NCBI RefSeq assembly: GCF_002835735.1
Contig: NZ_PISD01000015.1
Location: forward strand, 1-64,000
From: Cytobacillus horneckiae
GTDB lineage: Bacteria > Bacillota > Bacilli > Bacillales > Cytobacillaceae
Length of the DNA: 64,000 nt
Direction of reading: 5' to 3'
Positions 25,968-36,817 of this stretch are shown piece after piece. The notes under the pieces were generated by a model. That model had not been told where the DNA came from and searched no databases. It saw only the letters and a program-made list of their open reading frames with translations. Both the position numbers and the translations under genes were made by a program. Within the stretch, counting starts at the first letter, position 1, and each line of letters begins with the position of its first letter.

Positions 25968-26570
25968 ATGGAATATTCAGCTGGGTTTACGAAGGAAAAA
26001 TGGTCTGAAAATGATATTGCTATTGTTATCGAGTTATTGCAAAAAGATAAAAGTAAAAATCAAATCATAGAGGAAGTTATTGAAAGTAACCTCTTTCAGT
26101 TAAGAAGTCCAGTTAGTATCAAAAATCGATTTAACATGGTATATAATCGTGCGACGGCATTAAACAATGAGATGCAGAAGCATTTCTTACAAGCGAATGA
26201 TTATGATCGAAAGGCATTAACTCTATATTCATTTTTACAGGCATATCGAATACCTTTAGAGTTTTACTTGGAAATTATTATTTATAAATATGAACAGCAA
26301 GAACCATTATATAGAAATGACTTTCAATATTTCTTTGAAGGAAAAGCGAATATCAGTGATAAAGTCAGTCATTGGAGACTTGAAACAATAAAACGTCTTA
26401 TCAGCACATTGATGTTGTTTTTTAGAGAATCAAAGATGATTGAAAAGATTGACCAGACGAAGTACCATGTAAATCCAATACATATTAGTCAAACTTTAAA
26501 AACTTATGCTGAGAGGAGTATTCCACTACTATATTCCTTTACAGTTTTAGAAAAGGTGAATGAACGATGA
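25968..26570 (+). CDS. brxA: BrxA (DUF1819 family), BREX protein
   Basis: A 200-aa protein of the BrxA/DUF1819 (NusB-like inner membrane antigen) type: SAGFTKEKW near the start, RSPVSIKNRFNMVYNRA in the middle and an all-helical body. BrxA is a small DNA-binding component of BREX phage defence. ATG at 25968 fits GGAGG; the frame is open five codons upstream. The stop overlaps brxB (ATGA). Identification is supported by the following brxB, brxC, pglX and pglZ. Confidence 0.85.
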   Translation: MEYSAGFTKEKWSENDIAIVIELLQKDKSKNQIIEEVIESNLFQLRSPVSIKNRFNMVYNRATALNNEMQKHFLQANDYDRKALTLYSFLQAYRIPLEFYLEIIIYKYEQQEPLYRNDFQYFFEGKANISDKVSHWRLETIKRLISTLMLFFRESKMIEKIDQTKYHVNPIHISQTLKTYAERSIPLLYSFTVLEKVNER

Positions 26571-27115
26571 AATCGACATATGAACGATTGGAACAAATGG
26601 AAAGGCGGATTATACAAGATGGTTTCACGACCCCTAAAGGGATTGGAAGTGATATTCCTCATTTTGTATTGGACTACCCTCCAGAAGATGAATTACAGGT
26701 TCGTGTGTATGTAAAGAACATGTTGAGGCGAACCAAAATGGATATCAAAGAAGTAAATTTATTTGAATTTCTTCTTTCATTTTTTGATGAAGATGAGTTG
26801 GAAGAACTATTTGAAATGGAAGAGGAAGAAGGATTACAAGGTTTGATTGATGTATTTGAACCAATATTAAATGAAAGCAATACGATGATTCAGCAATTTA
26901 AAGATATTACTGAAGAGGCTGATCTTATTTTTATTACTGGGGTTGGTTCTGCACATCCATTTTTGCGGTCGAGTCAATTACTAAAAGCCGTTTCCAGCAA
27001 GGGTTATAAAAAAACAATCGTTTTATTCTATCCGGGTGAGTTTACAGGACTGCGATTAAAATTATTTGGCATTCTTGACTATGAAGATGACTATCAATTA
27101 TCACGTATTTCTTAG
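26567..27115 (+). CDS. brxB: BrxB (DUF1788 family), BREX protein
   Basis: A 182-aa protein with the DUF1788 pattern: an N-terminal helical part, FLLSFFDEDELEELFEMEEEEG in pieces near 65-90, and a C-terminal strand-helix region LIFITGVGSAHPFLRSSQLL followed by VLFYPGEF. BrxB belongs to the BREX core and is thought to act in the defence and methylation complex; its exact activity is unknown. Normal length. It overlaps brxA by four bases and lies 11 bp before brxC. Confidence 0.85.
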   Translation: MKSTYERLEQMERRIIQDGFTTPKGIGSDIPHFVLDYPPEDELQVRVYVKNMLRRTKMDIKEVNLFEFLLSFFDEDELEELFEMEEEEGLQGLIDVFEPILNESNTMIQQFKDITEEADLIFITGVGSAHPFLRSSQLLKAVSSKGYKKTIVLFYPGEFTGLRLKLFGILDYEDDYQLSRIS

Positions 27116-27126
27116 GGGGTATGGAC

Positions 27127-30100
27127 ATGCAAATAAAGGATCTATTTTTGAAAGATATTTTCCGTCCGATTAATAATGTTGTTCAAGCTGAGCAAGTGGA
27201 AGAAGACGTAGTTAGAACAGAGTTGGATGAATATGTCTTAACAGAAGAAGGCGAACATTACTTAGAACGTTTTTATCGTAATTATCTTGCTGTTTATAAT
27301 CAACCATCAACAAAGGTTGGGGTTTGGATTTCAGGTTTCTTTGGATCTGGTAAATCACATTACTTAAAAATTTTATCCTACTTGTTACATAACCAAACGA
27401 TTTCAGGAAGGACACCTGCTGATTACTTTGAAGAAAAAACAAAGAACCCAGAGTTGCTTGCTATGATGAAAGAGGTGTCTGAAAAGAGAACAGATGCCTT
27501 ATTATTCAATATTGATTCACGGTCTACGTCCTCTTCTAAGGATTCAGAGAAAGAGCGTATAATCGAAGTTTTCCTACGAGTTTTTAATAATCATTTAGGT
27601 TATTCAGATACGTTGTGGGTTGCTGAAATGGAACGTCAATTGGATGACGATGGTAAATATGAAGCATTCAAACAAGCAATAGCCAATCATAACGGAAAAC
27701 CATGGGAAGTATTCCGTTTAAAGATTCTTTTGCGTAAAAAGAAAGTTGTAAAAGCACTAGAATCCGTAGGATATGATCAGGATACAGCAGAGACTTTCTT
27801 TGATATGAGTAGAGAATGGTTCTCTATTGACGCTCAGCGGGTAGCTGAATTAGTAGCAGATTACTGTAAAAAACAAGGCTCGGATTACCGAATTGTATTT
27901 CTTGCAGATGAAGTAGGACAATATATTGGTAATAATACGAGTTTAATGCTTAACTTACAAACTATTACTGAGAAATTGGGAGACCTATGTCAAGGACAGG
28001 CATGGGTGATTGTAACATCACAAGAAAAATTAGAAGCAACAGTAACGGATCTTGATAGTACGAAAGACTTTTCAAAAATCCAAGGACGATTTGAAACCAA
28101 AATTAATTTATCTAGTGCTAATACGGATGAAGTTATCAAAAAACGTCTATTAGAAAAAGAAAAAGTAGGTGCAAATACATTAAAAACTATTCATGATCAA
28201 GAAGGTAAGTTGATTCATAATCGCTTAGCATTTGATAAGCAGAATACACAGTTACGTTCAGGGTATCGTACAGTTGATGAATTTGTATCATTTTATCCAT
28301 TTGTTCCGTATCAAATTGAGTTATTACAAAAGATCTTCACTAAAATCCGTAATCTAGGGGAAGGTGGACAGCACACTTCACGTGGTGAACGTTCATTACT
28401 TAAAGCATTTCAGGAAGCTGCACAATTAAATGCCGAGGATAATATCGATAATATGGTGACTATGGCAGAATTTTATCCTTCTATTCGTGATTATTTAGAA
28501 TCCTCAATCACAAGTACAATAACGAGGGCTCAGGATCGAGCGAGAAATAATGAGGGTTTAGAAGAATATGACGTAAAGGTTTTACAAGTGCTTTATCTAA
28601 TCAAAGGGATTGATGATATAAAATCAACACCCAGTAATATCGCAACCCTTATGGTTGAGACAGTTTATGATGAACGTCAGCCATTGGAATATCGTATTAA
28701 AGAATCATTGAACCGACTTCAAGTAGCAATGTTCATTGAACAACATGCAGATGGGTCGTACTCATTTTTATCAGATGAAGAACAAGAAATTAATCGTGAA
28801 ATACGTGTAGAAGAATACAATACTGCTTCTGTTAAAGAACGATTAGGTAACCTGTTTTTCAATGTGATGTATCGCCATACCAAGTATGAATATAAGCATA
28901 AAGAACAGTCAAGACATTTTGATTACAATAAACGATTTGATAGTTACGTGAAGGGTCAGATGAATCACGAGTTAACAATGCAAATATTCACTGAAGGTAT
29001 GACTGATTCGGAAGCTGCTTTACAGGCAAACTCTGGTCACTTAATTATACTTTTAGACAAAGATCTTGTTGCTGAGGCAGAAAGTGCTTTGGCCTATATT
29101 CAACAAGTGGATAGCTATGTGCGTCGCAAACAATCTAGCTCTACAAGTCAGCAGCAAAAGAGAATTTATGAAGCTAAGATTACTGAAGTAGATGAATATG
29201 CAGAAAAAGCAGAAGAGTTGTTGAAGAAGGCTTGTGAGAATGCGGAATTTTATATCCAAGGTCAACGCCGTGAATTTAGTGGGGGTTTTGAAGGAAAAGT
29301 TGATCAAGCTATGAATATGTTGATTCGCAATACATATACAAAATTCCATTATATAGAAGAGCCTATTTCTTTTAAAAATAGTAAAAATGAATGGATGCAA
29401 GTAGCGGAAAATCTAGGACAACAAAGCCTATTCAGTGATTTAAACAAAAATGCAATTGATGAAGTAAAGCATTTCATAGAGGAACTTGAACGTTCTCATG
29501 ACCAGCGAACATTAAAACAGATCGTACAAAAATATAAGGCTGTTCCTTATGGATGGGAGGAACAAGATACGATTGGTATTTTAATGGGCTTAATGAATTA
29601 TGGAAAGCTTCGTTTCATTTATGCGGGTGAAACCTTTAACACAAAATCCAATCAATTCTATGACCGGTTAGAAAAGGTTTCTGAACGTGATCGTATTGTT
29701 GTATTACCAATCGTTGAGATGGATCATCAGGTTAAACAGGAGCTTATTGCCTTAGTACGTGATTTCTTTTCTAATGCACAAACATACGACACATATGATG
29801 CTTATAAAGAAGTCATACGGGAAAAGATTGAAGAAGAATTTGTACAACCGATTGAAAAGATTCGAGGTAGAAGACGCCAACAAGATCCAACAAGTGAGTA
29901 CCCTTATCCTGGTGAAAGTGATATACGAACAATTGTGAATGATACTCAAAAATTACTTGCTATCCGTGATTCAGAACAATTCTGCCGCACGTTCATTCAA
30001 TATGAAGATGATATTGAAAATTGGTATGACATTTTAGAGACACTTCAAGGTTTCTATGAGGGGAATCCAATTGCTAATTTTGACGAGGCGGCTCAGGCTC

Positions 30101-30690
30101 TTAAAGACCATAAGCAAGACTTAGAAATTATTCATAATGAAGGGTTAGAAGAAACAGTACAACGTATGAAACAGATTTTATTACAAGAAGAACCGACAAA
30201 AGAAATAAGCCAATTGCCAAAGTTGACGGATGTTTTAAAGAATATAATTCAGGAAGAAACTACCAAACAAAAACAGGCTGTAATGGTTCAAGCCGATAAA
30301 TCGTTGAATCAACTTGTTAATATAATCAATCAATATAGCCAATATGGAAGCATTGTTGAATATATTCAATCACAAAAAAGTCAAGCAACACAGCTGCATG
30401 AGAAAATAAAACAGAGTGAACGTATATCTAGTGCTCGAATCAATCAACAACAGCTCAATGAACTTGTCGAAGCAACAAAAACAAAGGCACGTCAAATGCT
30501 TAAAGATTTAATGGATGATTCAGACACTGTTGAGAGACAACCAAAGACAATTACTGAGCAAGAATTGTATGCTTCCTTCTTTAGTCAGGTAGATACAATA
30601 GAATCTGAAGAGGATTTAGAACGTGCTATTGAGTCATTGAAGAAAAGTCTAATCAAAGAACTACAAACACATTATTTCGTGAAGTCATAA
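27127..30690 (+). CDS. brxC: BrxC, large BREX P-loop ATPase
   Basis: A 1187-aa protein of typical BrxC length. The N-terminal MQIKDLFLKDIFRPINNVV is followed by a Walker A loop GFFGSGKSHYLKIL near residue 73-80, a Walker B-like IVFLADEVGQYI near 256 and an AAA-like region to about 450. The rest is helical with coiled-coil stretches (about 690-740 and 1000-1120). BrxC is an ORC/Cdc6-like ATPase of BREX. The ATG at 27127, not 27121, is right for the AGGGGGT ribosome-binding site. 49 bp with a weak hairpin separate it from pglX. Confidence 0.92.
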   Translation: MQIKDLFLKDIFRPINNVVQAEQVEEDVVRTELDEYVLTEEGEHYLERFYRNYLAVYNQPSTKVGVWISGFFGSGKSHYLKILSYLLHNQTISGRTPADYFEEKTKNPELLAMMKEVSEKRTDALLFNIDSRSTSSSKDSEKERIIEVFLRVFNNHLGYSDTLWVAEMERQLDDDGKYEAFKQAIANHNGKPWEVFRLKILLRKKKVVKALESVGYDQDTAETFFDMSREWFSIDAQRVAELVADYCKKQGSDYRIVFLADEVGQYIGNNTSLMLNLQTITEKLGDLCQGQAWVIVTSQEKLEATVTDLDSTKDFSKIQGRFETKINLSSANTDEVIKKRLLEKEKVGANTLKTIHDQEGKLIHNRLAFDKQNTQLRSGYRTVDEFVSFYPFVPYQIELLQKIFTKIRNLGEGGQHTSRGERSLLKAFQEAAQLNAEDNIDNMVTMAEFYPSIRDYLESSITSTITRAQDRARNNEGLEEYDVKVLQVLYLIKGIDDIKSTPSNIATLMVETVYDERQPLEYRIKESLNRLQVAMFIEQHADGSYSFLSDEEQEINREIRVEEYNTASVKERLGNLFFNVMYRHTKYEYKHKEQSRHFDYNKRFDSYVKGQMNHELTMQIFTEGMTDSEAALQANSGHLIILLDKDLVAEAESALAYIQQVDSYVRRKQSSSTSQQQKRIYEAKITEVDEYAEKAEELLKKACENAEFYIQGQRREFSGGFEGKVDQAMNMLIRNTYTKFHYIEEPISFKNSKNEWMQVAENLGQQSLFSDLNKNAIDEVKHFIEELERSHDQRTLKQIVQKYKAVPYGWEEQDTIGILMGLMNYGKLRFIYAGETFNTKSNQFYDRLEKVSERDRIVVLPIVEMDHQVKQELIALVRDFFSNAQTYDTYDAYKEVIREKIEEEFVQPIEKIRGRRRQQDPTSEYPYPGESDIRTIVNDTQKLLAIRDSEQFCRTFIQYEDDIENWYDILETLQGFYEGNPIANFDEAAQALKDHKQDLEIIHNEGLEETVQRMKQILLQEEPTKEISQLPKLTDVLKNIIQEETTKQKQAVMVQADKSLNQLVNIINQYSQYGSIVEYIQSQKSQATQLHEKIKQSERISSARINQQQLNELVEATKTKARQMLKDLMDDSDTVERQPKTITEQELYASFFSQVDTIESEEDLERAIESLKKSLIKELQTHYFVKS

Positions 30691-30739
30691 ATTATGGGGC
30701 GGATTAACCATCTGCTCCTCTACATATAGGGGTGAAACA

Positions 30740-33700
30740 ATGAATAAGACCGAATTAAAGAAATTTGCTGTAGAAGCTAGACGTGACTTAATGGCTAAAG
30801 TCTCTTTAAAAGCAGAGCAATATGGTATTACCAAAGCTAATCAGGAATTAAAGATTGTAGAAAACTATGGACAATTATTTATAAACGATAATTCCTATCC
30901 AATTGAAAGAAAACACGCATTTCATACGTTACAACAACGCTTAAAAACTGCTGGTTATGATCAGATTATTGAAGAAGTGGCATATACATGGTTTAACCGA
31001 ATCATTGCGATTCGTTATATGGAATTGAACAATTATTTACCAGACCGAGTAAATGTATTATCGAGCAATACAGGTAAAAACGAGCCAGATATTTTACTTC
31101 AATATGAAACGATGAACCTAGATGTGGATCCTAAACAAATAGGTGATTGGTTACAAAAAGGCGAAAGTGAACAAGCTTATCGTAAATTACTTGTTGCGCA
31201 ATGCAACAGTTTGAATAAACTATTACCTTTCTTATTTGAAAAAATTGATAATTTCACAGAACTATTATTACCCGACTATTTATTAGATCAGGAATCTATT
31301 GTACGCAAAATTGTAAATGATCTATCTGATGAAAACTTTTTTCAGCTTGATGAAGATGGTACTCGTTCAGATAATGTGGAAGTGTTGGGATGGCTCTATC
31401 AATACTACATGTCTGAAAAGAAGGAACAGGTTGGTGGACTAAAAAACAATGCAGTTAAGAAAGAAGATCTTCCAGTTGTTACACAGTTATTTACACCAAA
31501 ATGGATTGTACAATATATGGTACAAAACTCTTTAGGGAAACTATATGACGAAAAATATGAAGACAATCAATTGGCTCAGAATTGGGAGTATTATTTAAAA
31601 CATGAAGAAAATCACCATTTGTACCCTGAATTCGAATCATTAGAGGATTTGAAAATTATGGATCCAGCCTGTGGATCTGGTCATATCCTTATATACGCCT
31701 TTGATATGTTATACGATATGTATGAAGAGGCAGGATATCCATCAAGGGAAATTCCACAGTTAATCTTAGAAAAGAACTTGTATGGACTAGATATCGATAA
31801 ACGAGCTCAACAAATTGCGAACTTTGCATTGCTGATGAAGGCTGCCGAAAAGCAACCACGTTTTATCTCAAGATTAAGTCGTAAAGGTCAAAGTCCAAAG
31901 CTGAATGTCTTTGAAATTGTAGATGCTGACCAATCATTATCAGAAGAAGCCATTGATTATTTTGCTGAAGATGAGACTGATAAATCCCTAATTAATGAAT
32001 TACTGAGTCAATTTGGGAACGGAAAACAATTTGGTTCATTAATAAACCCTATTAAAATTCCTTACGGAGAGTGGATTAACCGTTTATATAATCTTGAAGA
32101 ACAGAAAAGTGATTTACTGCATGAAGCTTACTTTAATGAATTAAAATATAAATTTTTGCCTATTCTTGAACAGTCTTTATTATTATCACAAAAGTATGAT
32201 GTTGTTGTAACAAACCCACCTTACCATAATAACTATAACGATATTTTAAGAAAGTTTATGGAAAATAAATATGAAAAATATAAATCGGATTTATATATTG
32301 CATTTATTTATAAAACTCTTAAATTGCTAAAACCGAAAGGGTATACGGGTTTAATGACTCCTTTTACTTGGATGTTTATTGTAACTAATGAAAAAATAAG
32401 AAGGTTTGTATTAAACGAATCTGCTATATCATCGCTAATCCAATTAGAATATTCATCATTTAAAGAAGCGACTGTTCCAATTTGTACATATGTGCTCCAA
32501 TCACAAAAAGAAAATACATTTGGACAATTTGTTAGGCTAAGCGATTTTAAAGGCGAAGATATGCAATATGAAAAAACATCGGAAGCTGTTAGAAACCCTG
32601 ATGTAAGCTATAGATACAAGTTTAATAGTAGTAAATTTTTTGAAATGCCTTCTCTACAATTAGCTTATTGGTCAAGCGAAAGAGTGAGGAATATATTTAT
32701 GAATAGCTCTAAAATTGGTGATGTTGCGGATGTCAAACAAGGTTTAGCAACAGCTAAAGATGCACTTTATTTGAGACTTTGGCACGAAGTAAATCTTGAT
32801 AAAATTGGATTTAATATGGAATCTAGAGAACAAGCTAAGCAATCAAAGAAGAAGTGGTTTCCATTTAATAAGGGTGGAAAATACAAAAAATGGTTTGGTA
32901 ATAACTGGTATGTGGTGAATTGGGAAAATGATGGGGAGGATTTGATTAACTTTGAAAAATCAGTAATTCGTAACCCGCAGTATTACTTTTTACCAGGAAT
33001 AACGTGGGGGCTGGTCTCCTCTGGAAAAGCATCATTTCGATATTCATCTAATGGTGTAATACCAGGACATAAAGGTTCTATGATTTATTTCAAAGATAAT
33101 AGATATGAATCAATTTGTTTTGCTATCTTAAATTCAAAAATAGCAAGAACACTGTTTGAAATGATTGCTCCAAATATTGGATTTGAAGTAGGGAACATAA
33201 AGGCTATTCCTATAATTGATATTGGTCAGGAAACAAAGGAAATTGGGGAATTAGTTAAAGAAAATATTCAAACTACTAAAGAAGATTGGGATTCAAATGA
33301 AATATCATATGATTTTGATAAACCTTTATTTTTAAAACGAAAAAATGATAAAAAGCTTCTCTCTACAATTTTTAGTGAAGTACAAAAATACCAAGATTCA
33401 AATATAAAAATGATAATAAAAAATGAATACAAGATTAATGAAATACTTATTAATTTGTATGGACTAGAGGATGAGATAAAGGCTGATATTGAGGAAGAAG
33501 ATATTACTTTAACAATTTCAAATCAAACAACGAGTGCAAAGTCCTTTCTATCATATTTTGTTGGATGCCTTGTGGGGCGATACTCTCTCAGTACAAATGG
33601 GATTGCATATGCCGGTGGTGAGTTTGATGAATCAAAATATAAGAAATTCAAGCCAAATAAGGACGGTTTAATTCACTTTACGGATGACCATTATTTTGAT

Positions 33701-34246
33701 AATGATATTTTTGTTCGTCTACGTGAGTTTTTATCAGTAGCGTTTAGTCCAGATACAGTTGATGAAAATATGCAATGGTTAGCTGAATCGCTGAAAATGA
33801 AGAAAAGTGAGTCGCCGGAGGAACGTTTACGACGCTATTTCTTAGATGAATTTTTCAACGACCATTGTAAAATATATCAAAAGCGACCAATTTATTGGTT
33901 AGTAGACTCCGGTAAACAAAAAGGATTACGGACTCTTATTTATATGCATCGTTATCAGCCAGATACGATGGCAACGATTCGTTTTGAACATTTACAAGAA
34001 ATTCAATCTAAATATCAAATTGAAATAGATATGATTGATACACGTTTAGCAAATCCGAACTTATCGGCTAGTGATAGGCAGAGTCTTGAAAAAACTAAAT
34101 CAGCTTATCAAAAGAAGATTGAGGAACTACAAGAGTTTGATACGGAATTAGCGACGTACGCTAATAAACAAATTAACATTGATTTAGATGATGGTGTTAA
34201 TGTGAACTATGCTCAATTTGGAAATATACTTGCAAAGATTAAGTAA
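30740..34246 (+). CDS. pglX: PglX, BREX adenine-specific DNA methyltransferase
   Basis: A 1168-aa N6-adenine methyltransferase that marks host DNA for the BREX system. The SAM motif DPACGSGHILIYAFD is near residue 308-322 and the catalytic NPPY (VVVTNPPYHNNY) near 491-494. A target-recognition-like region follows (about 640-900), and a C-terminal part has RRYFLDEFFNDHCKIYQKRPIYW, typical of BREX PglX. It resembles the type 1 PglX in length and order. No separate specificity subunit is present. The target site cannot be inferred from sequence. Confidence 0.94.
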   Translation: MNKTELKKFAVEARRDLMAKVSLKAEQYGITKANQELKIVENYGQLFINDNSYPIERKHAFHTLQQRLKTAGYDQIIEEVAYTWFNRIIAIRYMELNNYLPDRVNVLSSNTGKNEPDILLQYETMNLDVDPKQIGDWLQKGESEQAYRKLLVAQCNSLNKLLPFLFEKIDNFTELLLPDYLLDQESIVRKIVNDLSDENFFQLDEDGTRSDNVEVLGWLYQYYMSEKKEQVGGLKNNAVKKEDLPVVTQLFTPKWIVQYMVQNSLGKLYDEKYEDNQLAQNWEYYLKHEENHHLYPEFESLEDLKIMDPACGSGHILIYAFDMLYDMYEEAGYPSREIPQLILEKNLYGLDIDKRAQQIANFALLMKAAEKQPRFISRLSRKGQSPKLNVFEIVDADQSLSEEAIDYFAEDETDKSLINELLSQFGNGKQFGSLINPIKIPYGEWINRLYNLEEQKSDLLHEAYFNELKYKFLPILEQSLLLSQKYDVVVTNPPYHNNYNDILRKFMENKYEKYKSDLYIAFIYKTLKLLKPKGYTGLMTPFTWMFIVTNEKIRRFVLNESAISSLIQLEYSSFKEATVPICTYVLQSQKENTFGQFVRLSDFKGEDMQYEKTSEAVRNPDVSYRYKFNSSKFFEMPSLQLAYWSSERVRNIFMNSSKIGDVADVKQGLATAKDALYLRLWHEVNLDKIGFNMESREQAKQSKKKWFPFNKGGKYKKWFGNNWYVVNWENDGEDLINFEKSVIRNPQYYFLPGITWGLVSSGKASFRYSSNGVIPGHKGSMIYFKDNRYESICFAILNSKIARTLFEMIAPNIGFEVGNIKAIPIIDIGQETKEIGELVKENIQTTKEDWDSNEISYDFDKPLFLKRKNDKKLLSTIFSEVQKYQDSNIKMIIKNEYKINEILINLYGLEDEIKADIEEEDITLTISNQTTSAKSFLSYFVGCLVGRYSLSTNGIAYAGGEFDESKYKKFKPNKDGLIHFTDDHYFDNDIFVRLREFLSVAFSPDTVDENMQWLAESLKMKKSESPEERLRRYFLDEFFNDHCKIYQKRPIYWLVDSGKQKGLRTLIYMHRYQPDTMATIRFEHLQEIQSKYQIEIDMIDTRLANPNLSASDRQSLEKTKSAYQKKIEELQEFDTELATYANKQINIDLDDGVNVNYAQFGNILAKIK

Positions 34247-34297
34247 CTGAAAGAGGGGAGGTTCTCCTCTTTCTCTTTAAATAAAGAGGTGGAATCA

Positions 34298-36790
34298 GTG
34301 AATGTCATTGAAAAATTACAAGAGAAAATACAACGAGAAAAGGAAACAAAAAAACGAGCAATTGTTTTTTGGTACGATCCCCAAGCACAAGCGAGTATGG
34401 ATGAACTAAAAGGACAGTTAGAAGATATTGAGGTAAGGCAATTAACGAATCATAATTTTTTTCAACTTAAAGTCGAGATTGAACTTCAACGATCAAATGA
34501 GTCATTTTTAATTTATTCCGATGAAGCGAAACCAAACGACAAAGAAAACATGCTATTAGATTTATTGTCGTACAGCACTGAATTCAAGGCTGATGAAACC
34601 GCAATGTTATCGGAAACATTGCAAGTATCTGATCATGTATTACGTCCAATGATGGAACAATATCCTTTGTTCTTTGGTAGTAAAGAGCGGAAAAGAAAGC
34701 TAAGTAATATATTGCCTAAGGATGCCGATGACAATCAATTTGAACTGAGCATGATGGCTGTTTTAGTAAGGGCAACTGTACCCGATATACGTGTGATTAC
34801 ACGTCAACTTCTATTGAATGCGTTACATAAGGAAGAAAATGAGTTATTAAAACAACTAGAACGTAACTATTCATTAGAACGAGCTTTAGAATCTATTAGC
34901 CGCCATTTTGGTGTTTCCCTGGAAAAGGAGAATGAACCTTTAGTACAACTTTTAAATGTTCTCATTTATCAACACTTTCGTCAGAATGCTGGTTTTACCG
35001 TTGAGGATTGGGAGGCTCAATGGACATCGTCATCTCCTAACATTTGCGCATTATTCGTTGAAGAGTTCTTACAACACGATGGAGAAGTACTTGAAGAATA
35101 TATCAAAGAATGGGAAAAGGTGCATAAAGTAAGAGGTGTGTTATCTAAGCAGGATATAGAAAACTACCAGCTAATTAATACTTTCCCAGTTGTCGATGTA
35201 CTCATTATTGAAAAGTGTATTGATGAATTGGTTCATCAAACAATCCATGTGGATGAACGATTATCTTTAATTGGGCAACGTTTGAAAACCTATTGGGGAT
35301 CAAAAGGTAGACTAAAAGCTCTTTTTGAAACTCTATTTGAAGCAATTAGACTTGAAAAGCTAAAACCTGTTGTAAATCGTTTGCATCAACCAGAAGATCT
35401 TTATGAAAGTTATGCAACATACTTATATGAAATCGATCATGCCTACCGTCATTTTATGCATAATTTTACGAACCTTGATGCGAAAGAAATGCTTGAAGAA
35501 ATCGCTAGTCATTTAACAAATTGGTATGAAAATGAATATTTGCGTAGAACATCAGAGGAAATGAATTTCAGAATGGAAGATGGCTATGTATCCAAACTAA
35601 TGCCTCAAAGAACATTCTTTTCTAAGATGATTCTCCCTATTTTGGAAAAGGAACAAACGAGGGTGTTCGTTATTATTTCAGATGCTTTACGTTATGAAGC
35701 AGCTTATGAACTTCATGAACAATTAAAAGAACGAGAGAACGGAAAATCAAGTATTAATTCTATGGCAGCAAGTTATCCGACGTATACGCAATTAGGGATG
35801 GCATCTTTGCTACCATATCGTGAACTTGTAGCAGATGAAAAGAAAGGTGTCTTGGCTGATGGCCAATCAACGAAAGGGACAGATAACCGACGTAGCATTC
35901 TACAGTCAGTCGAGCCGCAAACTGAAGTTTTGAAATTAAAAGAACTTCTGGATATGAAAGCAAGTGAAGCTGATCATTTGTTGAAAGGCAAAAGATTAGT
36001 GTATCTATATCATGACCACATTGATGCTCTTGGAGATTCGGTTAAGTCAGAACGTGAAACCTATGGAGCAGTTCATCAGGCGATTCAAGATTTGCAATAT
36101 GCGGTTGACCGATTATCACGTCTTCAAGCAAAACGAATTTTTATTACTGCTGATCATGGATTCTTATTTCAATTCAAACAAATTGAAAACCATGGCAAAA
36201 TACCAGCTGTTGAAGGACAAGTTATAGATCATAATCGTCGTTTTGCCATCGGGCATAAATTAACGGTCCCAGAAGGTTCGATTAAATTAACTGAACGACA
36301 AACTCCGTTAAAAAATGTAGAGGTTGTTTTGGCAAAAGGTATAAATCGATTTAAAACTGGTGGAGGTCTTCAATTTATTCATGGAGGTGCTTTACCGCAG
36401 GAAGCGGTCGTCCCATTAATAGATTACCGTCGTATTGAAATTGGACAACCTGTTGACATAGTAGTTGCAATGATTAATAAGGTAATTACAAATTATCGCA
36501 TCTTGGTTTCTTTCTATCAGGAACAAAGTATTTCAGACAACTATACTTCAAGAAAAGTTCATGCAGCTTTTTACCAAGGTGATGAACGGATTTCAAATGA
36601 AATTGAACTTGTATTTAATCTAAAAGGCGAAAATCGTGATCGTAATAGACAAGTATCGTTTAATTTAGTTGAAAAGCATTATAAGATTGGTGAAACTTGC
36701 ACATTAAGAATCAAGACTATAACCAAGAAAGGCAAAGAGCCTTATTTAGAAGAGGAATTTGTCTTACGCTTATATGAAGCGTTGTATTAG
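34298..36790 (+). CDS. pglZ: PglZ, BREX alkaline-phosphatase-fold protein
   Basis: An 830-aa protein with a helical N-terminal half and a C-terminal PglZ domain of the alkaline phosphatase superfamily. The metal-site motifs are visible: VIISDALRYEAAYEL near residue 460, YHDHIDALGD near 572 and ITADHGFLFQF near 617. PglZ is found in every BREX type and is needed for both methylation and phage exclusion. The start is GTG at 34298; an in-frame GTG at 34289 overlaps the ribosome-binding site AGAGGTGG. It is 51 bp after pglX, with a hairpin between. Confidence 0.92.
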   Translation: MNVIEKLQEKIQREKETKKRAIVFWYDPQAQASMDELKGQLEDIEVRQLTNHNFFQLKVEIELQRSNESFLIYSDEAKPNDKENMLLDLLSYSTEFKADETAMLSETLQVSDHVLRPMMEQYPLFFGSKERKRKLSNILPKDADDNQFELSMMAVLVRATVPDIRVITRQLLLNALHKEENELLKQLERNYSLERALESISRHFGVSLEKENEPLVQLLNVLIYQHFRQNAGFTVEDWEAQWTSSSPNICALFVEEFLQHDGEVLEEYIKEWEKVHKVRGVLSKQDIENYQLINTFPVVDVLIIEKCIDELVHQTIHVDERLSLIGQRLKTYWGSKGRLKALFETLFEAIRLEKLKPVVNRLHQPEDLYESYATYLYEIDHAYRHFMHNFTNLDAKEMLEEIASHLTNWYENEYLRRTSEEMNFRMEDGYVSKLMPQRTFFSKMILPILEKEQTRVFVIISDALRYEAAYELHEQLKERENGKSSINSMAASYPTYTQLGMASLLPYRELVADEKKGVLADGQSTKGTDNRRSILQSVEPQTEVLKLKELLDMKASEADHLLKGKRLVYLYHDHIDALGDSVKSERETYGAVHQAIQDLQYAVDRLSRLQAKRIFITADHGFLFQFKQIENHGKIPAVEGQVIDHNRRFAIGHKLTVPEGSIKLTERQTPLKNVEVVLAKGINRFKTGGGLQFIHGGALPQEAVVPLIDYRRIEIGQPVDIVVAMINKVITNYRILVSFYQEQSISDNYTSRKVHAAFYQGDERISNEIELVFNLKGENRDRNRQVSFNLVEKHYKIGETCTLRIKTITKKGKEPYLEEEFVLRLYEALY

Positions 36791-36817
36791 GTTGAAAAGG
36801 GAATGGGGGTGTAATTA

